DNA from: Kiritimatiellia bacterium
GTDB taxonomy: Bacteria > Verrucomicrobiota > Kiritimatiellia > RFP12 > DVOR01
DNA: 5,692 bases
Direction of reading: 5' to 3'
NCBI GenBank assembly: GCA_017457555.1
Contig: JAFTHG010000032.1
Span: 1 to 5,692 of the forward strand
Made by a program: the position numbers and the translations under genes. A model generated the notes under the pieces. That model made no database searches. It was not told the DNA's origin and saw nothing but the letters and a program-made list of their open reading frames with translations. Below are positions 1 through 5,200 of this stretch, one piece after another. The number at the start of each line of letters is the position of its first letter. The stretch's first letter is position 1.

Positions 1-219
1 CAAATTCACACCACTCTCAAACTAGCAAGAGCTTTTGTACCGTGAGTCTTATGATTTGTTCCCTAACAAATTCACACCACTCTCAAACCACGCGATGGCA
101 CCAACATTGTTGTAAAGGGATTTGTTCCCTAACAAATTCACACCACTCTCAAACAGCGTTACACTAATTTCAAGCGTTACACCGATTTGTTCCCTAACAA
201 ATTCACACCACTCTCAAAC
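1..219 (-). CRISPR. Type II-A CRISPR array, leader-proximal end (left part outside window)
   Basis: Four copies of a 36-bp repeat lie at 1-22 (cut by the edge), 53-88, 119-154 and 184-219. All visible bases are identical. The three spacers are 23-52 (30 bp), 89-118 (30 bp) and 155-183 (29 bp). Read on the minus strand, the repeat begins GTTTGAGAGTGGTGTG and ends AGGGAACAAATC. The GTTTGAGAG start is typical of type II-A repeats, so crRNA is made from the minus strand, collinear with the cas genes. The 219 end therefore faces the leader and the newest spacer is 155-183. The repeat's 3' half contains a 7-bp stem (ATTTGTT/AACAAAT around AGGG), stronger than the weak palindromes usual in II-A repeats. 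Total repeat number is unknown because the array continues past position 1. No spacer target could be assigned. Confidence 0.98.
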
Positions 220-308
220 CCCAAACAGATAAAAACGAATTAATTTCGTAAATTTATCTGTAAAAGGGGCTTTTTGATCGAGGTGATTCAATTGTCAAAG
301 AACAAAAT
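184..308. repeat. Large imperfect inverted repeat: leader end plus repeat, head to head
   Basis: The left arm, read on the minus strand from about 239 to 184, is the leader end followed by the first true repeat. The right arm, read on the plus strand from about 245 to 308, is a diverged copy of the same order: TTCGTAAATTTATCTG, then GGGG, then a degenerate repeat ending AAAGAACAAAAT. Shared blocks are TTCGT, TTTATCTGT, GGGG, TTTGA, GAG, GTG, AA, TTGT and GAACAAA. The centre is near 242. This reads as an inverted duplication of a leader-repeat unit that later diverged. It supplies the anti-repeat described above. Confidence 0.65.
219..275 (+). terminator. Possible plus-strand terminator hairpin at the leader-array junction
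   Basis: CCCC (219-222) and ACAGATAAA (225-233) can pair with GGGG (266-269) and TTTATCTGT (253-261). An inner ACGAA/TTCGT stem (235-239 with 245-249) closes a 5-nt loop. On the plus strand the hairpin is followed directly by CTTTTT, the form of a Rho-independent terminator for antisense transcription leaving the array. On the minus strand the whole hairpin is followed by GTTTGAG, which is a poor U-tract, so pre-crRNA transcription in that direction should pass. The structure may instead serve the leader end or the tracrRNA tail. Confidence 0.35.
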
Positions 309-310
309 AA
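231..310 (-). ncRNA. Candidate tracrRNA with anti-repeat
   Basis: A tracrRNA pairs with each crRNA repeat to allow RNase III processing and Cas9 loading. Read on the minus strand, 306-272 can pair with the array repeat as follows. Repeat bases 2-6 pair with 277-273. A GA loop faces 279-278. Bases 9 and 11-14 pair with 280 and 282-285, then comes an internal loop. Bases 17-20 pair with 290-293, and 22-34 with 294-306 with one bulge just before. That is about 27 pairs, three of them G-U. The loop opposite GA just above a 5-bp lower stem matches the known II-A duplex shape. Downstream there is a possible short nexus-like stem (AAAAG/CUUUU, 274-262), then a hairpin ACGAA/TTCGT (249-235) followed by TTTTA. 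The tail is weaker than a typical tracrRNA tail, and ends are guesses. The alternative is a non-functional inverted leader-repeat copy, with the true tracrRNA upstream of cas9 outside the window. Confidence 0.5.
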
Positions 311-323
311 TTGTTCATTGACC

Positions 324-340
324 GCTCTTCTGCGAAGAGC
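324..340. repeat. Perfect 7-bp hairpin in the leader
   Basis: GCTCTTC (324-330) and GAAGAGC (334-340) are perfectly complementary around a 3-nt loop. Neither strand has a T-run after it, so it is not a convincing terminator for the cas operon. It lies exactly between the degenerate repeat (342-369) and the anti-repeat (272-306), where it would cap the loop if those two paired in one RNA. A second, AT-rich hairpin (GAACAA/TTGTTC, about 300-316, extendable past one mismatch) lies beside it and overlaps the anti-repeat. Confidence 0.5.
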
Positions 341-341
341 A

Positions 342-369
342 CTTGTCCCAAACAAGGTGGCCTCAAAAC
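342..369 (-). repeat. Degenerate CRISPR repeat in array orientation
   Basis: On the minus strand this 28-bp stretch starts GTTTTGAGG and continues to TTGTTTGGGACAAG. It matches the array repeat at both ends (GTTT-GAG, then TTGTT-GGGA-CAA) but lacks about 8 bases in the middle. It keeps the repeat's own small stem (CTTGT/ACAAG). By eye it can also pair with the anti-repeat at 272-306: six pairs at one end (368-363 with 272-277) and about 13 at the other, including wobbles. It begins 3 bp after the csn2 stop codon. It could be a repeat fossil or the crRNA-like half of a self-folded guide RNA. Similarity is only partial, so chance cannot be excluded. Confidence 0.4.
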
Positions 370-372
370 ACT

Positions 373-1056
373 TCAAATTATATCATGTTTCCAACCAAAC
401 TCACAGAGATCTGTATCAATAATAAGGCGTTTTTCGGTTGGACGGCAAGAGCGTTCCGTTGATTCCAATAAAAGGATATTTATTTTTTTACTTAACAAGT
501 CTGTCATCAAAAGATCTAACTCGGAATCATTTAGATAGCTTCTAAGATTGACAAATACGAATAATTTTTCGCCAATAAGATCGCGCACTAAACAACAGTA
601 TGCAATAATTTGTTCAACAAGGTTGGCTCTATTGGTAAAAGTAAGGCCAACTGCTTTTAGGAGAGAGGGAACGGAGAGTTCATTAACCTCAGTTTCATGC
701 GGTAGTTCCAATGCCCACGTTTGAATTTTTGAGCGAATGGATTCCAAGAGGTGATGTGTGGCAGTAAAGTTTTCACGCGAAAGAGCAATTTTTTCTACCG
801 CTTTGAATAAGGCTGATTGGAGTGTCTTTGAGTTCAATTCAAACGGGACCCACTGTTGTAAGAGTTCGATATGATTTCGGAAAGGTTTTGGGGTATCATT
901 GATTGAAAAGATATATTCGCCCGTATCTCCATTTAATTGGGCAATAAAATCTTCAAGCGTTTTTCGAAAAAGGCCTTGATGTTCTATGATTAATGAGGTA
1001 AAGGTGTTTTCGTTAAACGTCAATACCGTCTTGAAAAATGTAGAAGCTAATTTCAT
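373..1056 (-). CDS. csn2: CRISPR-associated protein Csn2 (type II-A, short form)
   Basis: Csn2 is the signature adaptation protein of type II-A systems. Known members form calcium-dependent tetrameric rings that bind and slide on double-stranded DNA ends and work with Cas1-Cas2 and Cas9 in spacer acquisition. This protein has 227 residues, close to the roughly 220 residues of the short streptococcal form. The best-recognised part is the C-terminal half: KLFVFVNLRSYL at 164-175, a following acidic helix, NILLLES at 193-199 and LIIDTDLCEF at 211-220. These match the core strands and the conserved tail of the family, such as the LLIFVNSGAYL segment in S. pyogenes. The N-terminal half is divergent. 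The ATG overlaps the cas2 stop as ATGA, and no strong Shine-Dalgarno sequence is close, so translation is probably coupled. It is the last protein gene before the leader. Confidence 0.93.
   Translation of the reverse strand: MKLASTFFKTVLTFNENTFTSLIIEHQGLFRKTLEDFIAQLNGDTGEYIFSINDTPKPFRNHIELLQQWVPFELNSKTLQSALFKAVEKIALSRENFTATHHLLESIRSKIQTWALELPHETEVNELSVPSLLKAVGLTFTNRANLVEQIIAYCCLVRDLIGEKLFVFVNLRSYLNDSELDLLMTDLLSKKINILLLESTERSCRPTEKRLIIDTDLCEFGWKHDII
377..385 (-). promoter_or_regulatory. Possible extended -10 promoter inside the csn2 3' end
   Basis: Minus-strand bases 385-377 read TGATATAAT, a perfect match to the extended -10 consensus TGnTATAAT. No good -35 element is seen 16-18 bp upstream, which extended -10 promoters can tolerate. 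Transcription would start near 369-371, just after the csn2 stop and at the first base of the degenerate repeat. It could drive the leader RNA, candidate tracrRNA and array independently of the cas operon. The motif lies in coding sequence for the last Csn2 residues, so it may be fortuitous. Confidence 0.35.
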
Positions 1057-1373
1057 AATTCAATCACATCTTCCGTAGAGTCAATAATGTTATGCTTCCA
1101 TTCTCCAGTAATGAATTCCATATTTTCAAATTGGCGTTCTGTAACAACTAAGATTGCAACGATCCCTTCTGGAGGTTTATTTTTACGGATTAGGGCTTGT
1201 AAGGTGCGTAGTGGATTACCTGACGGAATCATTCTGCAGTAAACAGATTCTTCTAAAGGGGCGAAACCATGCTGTAGTAGAAATTTTCGAAAAATACGAT
1301 AATCCCGTCGATTCTTCGTTGTTTTAACGGGCAAATCAAACATACAGAAAATTTCCATGAGACGAGGCGTCAT
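1053..1373 (-). CDS. cas2: CRISPR-associated endonuclease Cas2
   Basis: Cas2 is the small structural dimer that bridges two Cas1 dimers in the spacer-integration complex. The chosen start gives 106 residues, normal for type II-A. It shows the ferredoxin-like first strand with the conserved aspartate (MEIFCMFDLPV, Asp13), the helix rich in basic residues (TKNRRDYRIFRKFLLQHGF), the second strand SVYCRMI and a later strand IVAILVVTERQFENM that matches streptococcal Cas2. A longer reading from 1487 exists but its extra 38 residues lie wholly inside cas1 in another frame. The ATG at 1373 instead overlaps the cas1 stop as ATGA, the same junction as its neighbours. No clear Shine-Dalgarno sequence precedes it, so coupled reinitiation is likely. 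Asp13 is kept, but nuclease activity is not needed for integration in studied systems. Confidence 0.95.
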   Translation of the reverse strand: MTPRLMEIFCMFDLPVKTTKNRRDYRIFRKFLLQHGFAPLEESVYCRMIPSGNPLRTLQALIRKNKPPEGIVAILVVTERQFENMEFITGEWKHNIIDSTEDVIEL

Positions 1374-2251
1374 AGTTGAGGGAATGTAATGAGTGCAGAA
1401 TCGCCTTGTTCTAATGCGTGTAATACGGAGCGAACATAGAGTACGATGGCATTTAGAACGGCTTGTGTTTTTCCACCAATGATACACGCATTATGAAGGA
1501 TATGGACGAGCGTACGTTTGGTAGGCGTGTTGAAACAAAAATCCCGATTTTGTACAAGTTGCAGTACACAGGCGTCAATTAATGGGCGAAAGGGTTCAAT
1601 TAAATCACAGCTTAAGTTCCATTGGTTATAAACATTTCCGTGTGCGATTCCCATTTGGGTGAGCATGCCTTCTGCGGCAAGGGCACGATTAAATACAGCA
1701 AGAAGCATCATATAACCATAATCCAAGGCCGCATTGATATCACATGTTTTTGAACGCCGAAAATCATCCCCAAAGAGTCCTGCAAAATAGACCTTTGCCG
1801 CATGCCCCTCACGATTTGCAGGATCTCCGGGAGCGAGATCATTTTCATAAGCGGAAAGAAGTTTAACAGCTTCCAATCGATTATGACGTGCTAAAAGATT
1901 TTTCTGATTTTTTATTTTTTCGCGTATGATTGCTTTCCAGATGTTTAATTTACTTTCTGAACTCCAGGATAATTGCACACGAAGTTTTCGTGTCACATCG
2001 TGGCATCCGTGATAAGGGTGTAGTTCTGCGAGCGGATTGCGCGTTTGATCACAAAAAATGACACGCGTCTTACGTTTGACCAATTCAGCCAAAAGATATG
2101 CCGTTATTGAGACTGCCGTATTTTCAATTATGAGAAGTGCGATTTCTTCCAAGATGACACGTTGTGTATCTTCACCAGTTCGCACCACCATAAAACCGGC
2201 GTGTAAATCCAGTTTGGCATGGGTGGAAACAACAACGGTTCGCCAACTCAT
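1370..2251 (-). CDS. cas1: CRISPR-associated integrase Cas1 (type II-A)
   Basis: Cas1 is the metal-dependent integrase that inserts prespacers at the leader-repeat junction. The 293-residue length is normal for the II-A branch. The N-terminus MSWRTVVVSTHAKL and the segment RVIFCDQTRNPLAELHPYHG closely follow S. pyogenes Cas1. The three metal ligands are visible: Glu148 in NREGHAAKVYF, His204 in GIAHGNVYNQWNL and Glu219 in DLIEPFRPLID. The segment DINAALDYGY (171-180) is also characteristic of the family. The start codon overlaps the cas9 stop as ATGA and the stop overlaps the cas2 start in the same way. No Shine-Dalgarno sequence is visible, consistent with coupling to cas9 translation. The gene appears intact. 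Confidence 0.97.
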   Translation of the reverse strand: MSWRTVVVSTHAKLDLHAGFMVVRTGEDTQRVILEEIALLIIENTAVSITAYLLAELVKRKTRVIFCDQTRNPLAELHPYHGCHDVTRKLRVQLSWSSESKLNIWKAIIREKIKNQKNLLARHNRLEAVKLLSAYENDLAPGDPANREGHAAKVYFAGLFGDDFRRSKTCDINAALDYGYMMLLAVFNRALAAEGMLTQMGIAHGNVYNQWNLSCDLIEPFRPLIDACVLQLVQNRDFCFNTPTKRTLVHILHNACIIGGKTQAVLNAIVLYVRSVLHALEQGDSALITFPQL

Positions 2252-5200
2252 AAGTATGCAAGCAAATTACGACTCTTTTTAACATACAGGTGTGCGGCAT
2301 CAGAATCGATCAGGTGTACGGTCTTATAACTTTTTGCCCAATTAGAAACTTTTGTTCCAAGAGTCAAGACTCCTGCTTTTGGGACTCCTCCAAGTTTTGT
2401 CAAATCGCATCCTCCCGCACGATTGGTCTTTCCCAATGCAACAAGTTGTGCAATAACGTCTACCTGTTCTTCCAAAGTACAGTCAATAAATGCTTCACGT
2501 GTTGCAGGCTTATTTAGAAGCGTTGCTTGAGATGCTGGTATTTTATCGAAGGGCGCGTTTGTTAATTTAGTAACGAGTGCATCATAACAGGAAAGGTTTC
2601 CTTCCGCAGAGAGCGAGTCATAGTCCGAATTGATGGTACGATTCTTGTTTGTTTTCTTTTTCTTTAAGAATGTGTCTACATGCTTGATATACGTTTCTTG
2701 ATCATGCGATAGAATCATTGGGGTCATTAATCCTAAAAGAAGCATTGTCCCTCCACCAGATTTACCACGGATGGTAAAGCGAAGGTTATCTAATTGTAAG
2801 CATGTGCCGACTTTCCAAATCCGAAGACCAAGGGGGAAAGAAATAGCATTAGGCGTTTTCCCAATGATATTGGAGATTGCGCGAAAAACGTAGTCTTCAA
2901 TTGCTGCAGACTCGTTACGTTCAAATACGGAACGTTGAGCCAAATCCAATGGTAGAATGAGAATGTCGCGTTTTTCCTTCTTTCCGGATTTAACCGTGAA
3001 TGCAACTGGCAAGAAGCCGTAAGAGGCGGCTTTGTTATACGCACCATACTTTTCAAGATGCTGGTGGGTGGGGTCTGCCTTCAAAGGAATTTGGCCGGCG
3101 CCAGCCTTTACAGGCATTTGATCAAAAAGACCACCCTTTGCGTAATAAGCATATTTGGTTAATGCTGCATCATTTTGCCGTATTACTTTCTGTGTTAGAT
3201 TAATAGATTCTTTACCTTGCCAAATCAAACGGTTGTCCACGCGGACTTCATGCTCAAAAATAGTTTTCGTCTTTAAACTATAATGCTCATTAAAGTTAAA
3301 ACGGCGCGTAAACTTCTCATGGTACACATTGCCTACGACAATGTTGAGATATGCATCCTTTGCGTGGTGTAAATCATTTATTGAGCGTGTTTTAAGAAGA
3401 TTAAATTCATGGCGATAATCACTGACAAGTCCGGCTTTAACCGAAACGATCTCAGTCTTTGGAAAGAGATCTTGTAATAAATGGAAGACGGCCTTTGTTG
3501 TTTGTTGTGTTTCCACTAACTGACGATTGATAAAGCCTTGCTTTTCTGCATCAGTCAATGCTGCAGTTCGCATCAGTCGTTGATACTTCTCTTTCGTAAT
3601 TAAGCCTCTGTCGTGCCATGTTTTCCACAAGAGGGGTTGCCTGAATTTTTGAGGGATTGGATAGACATCAGTCTTCTCTCCATTACAGGTTTTATGGGCT
3701 AAAACACAGTTATTTTGTAAACTATCATCTTTTAATTTAGACTGGGGAATGATGTGATCAATGTCGCAGAATTCCTTAAGTGTCTCAATGTGCATTGTTT
3801 GACCGCAATAAGGACATTTTCCAAGTTGCAAGTACCACAAATAAAGAGCCCGACTCTGTAATTTGGAATTGGCGGCATCTCCCATTTCTGCGAGTCTTTC
3901 TGCGATAAGACGTACATCTTCGCCATCAATAGATTGATAGAGGTCACGAAGTGTTTCTGTGCGCGACTTTGTCCGTTTCACCTTTTTCTTGGGATCTTCT
4001 CCACGCGCCATCTCAACGAAAATTCGTTTAGGGTCACATCCCATCACCTTGCGAATACTTTTCATTACGTCCAGTGCGCGATAAACTTGTCGTTTAACCG
4101 CAGAAGAAAGGTAAGCCGCGTCCATTTTAGCTTCAAGGGTATGTGGACACTCGGAGTCTGTGTAATACGTTTTCGTTGTTTCGTTCAGTTTATCAGAAAG
4201 TGTGTAATCCGAAGCGGAAAGTAACATCATCAGGTTGACGCTTTCATTCCAAAGGAAATCCATGACATTACCTGTTTGTCCCGTTGCGCGCGCTTCAAAG
4301 GTTAACTCTTCAAGGAAGGCACGTGATAGACGCCCAAAATCTTTGAATTGGCATTTGATTAATTTTTTAAGATCCTCGTCTGAAAAACGATTTTCAAATG
4401 TTTTTAAAAGCCAATCTTTGCGACGCTTTTTGTCTTCGGAGAAGGTGAAACGTTCAATGATGATTTCGGCTTCATCCTGTGTCAACTTATGTGTTGTCAG
4501 AAAAGGCTTGAGTTGGTGAAATGAAGAAAGCGTACTCTTGATTTCGATGTCTAAACCAGAGAAGATGTCCCCTTCATGCAAAACGCCTCTTGCTTTCAAG
4601 AATGCTTCAATTTGTTTTCGGGTTGTTTTCTTTTTGGTCTCAAAGCATTCGGTAACAATGGCTTGTTTATCTTCTGCTACGAGAGGAACACCATTAATGC
4701 GAATCAGATTGATTTCGTTTAAGACGGCGAAGCGTTGATAAAGTAGCGATGTCGCAGGAAGCACGTTTTCGCCAGGCAAATAGGTGCATTGATTGGTCAT
4801 TCGACGAATAAAAGCTTCTTCGGACTTATCAAGGTCTACTTTTTCTTCAAAGTTCCAAGGTAGGATTTTTCCCTCTGCTTTACGAACCATCCATGCAAAA
4901 CGACTCCAACGGTTGTCTACTAAAGGGCCAATAAAATAGGGAATTCTGAAAGTGAAAATCTGTAGAATTTTTTCTGCAACAGTATATCCATCTGAGATTT
5001 TGTTTAAAAATGCAAATGATGTCTGTGCGGCATCCAAAATCTTACGCAGTTCATAATAGTAAATCTGATAAGGAATGACACGATTGTCTTCCTGAACTTG
5101 CTTCGGCAAGAAGCGTTCTTGGTCTAAGCGTACCATTATGTCATCAAAAACAGATTGATCACTGGCTGAAAGGGTGTCTGGCGAAATTTGCAATTGTTTT

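Larger units (their letters stand above)
220..372 (-). promoter_or_regulatory. CRISPR leader between csn2 and the array
   Basis: This 153-bp gap separates the csn2 stop from the first repeat and sits on the leader side inferred from repeat orientation. In type II-A systems the leader end directs Cas1-Cas2 integration and the leader usually carries the array promoter. On the minus strand the last leader bases before the repeat read ATCTGTTTGGG; they do not obviously match the short leader-anchor motifs known from streptococci. The region contains no plausible ORF. It is unusually rich in structure: inverted repeats at 219-269, about 301-320 and 324-340, a degenerate inverted CRISPR repeat at 272-306, and a degenerate same-sense repeat at 342-369. 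These are listed separately. Confidence 0.75.

Noticed and set aside
101..111. Small palindrome CAACATTGTTG within spacer 89-118
   Set aside because: An 11-bp palindrome in one spacer is easily due to chance and reflects the target, not the locus.
293..298. TTGACA on the minus strand as a -35 box for the array
   Set aside because: It lies inside the anti-repeat, and about 17 bp downstream the sequence is AAAAAG, not a -10 box. I see no convincing promoter there.
322..343. Rho-independent terminator for the cas operon after csn2
   Set aside because: The 324-340 hairpin is perfect but has no T-run on the minus strand, so termination there is not supported.
342..490. A plus-strand tracrRNA starting at 342 and running antisense into csn2, with a T-run near 483-487 as terminator
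   Set aside because: The 342-369 element is less complementary to the repeat than 272-306, the sequence after it is constrained Csn2 coding sequence, and the only hairpin before the T-run is a short AT stem.
311..538. Plus-strand 75-codon frame across the leader and csn2 end
   Set aside because: It starts with TTG within the leader hairpin region, has no ribosome-binding site, and is antisense to Csn2 codons.
1374..1487. N-terminal extension of cas2 starting at 1487
   Set aside because: The extra 38 residues lie inside cas1 and do not resemble a Cas2 start; the ATG at 1373 begins just before the conserved first strand and makes the same ATGA overlap as the other junctions.
2790..3056. Short open frames inside cas9, cas1 and csn2 in other frames (for example 2790-3056, 3732-3947, 3934-4224, 4235-4519)
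   Set aside because: They overlap well-conserved coding sequence, have no recognisable domains or ribosome-binding sites, and their apparent products are typical out-of-frame readings.
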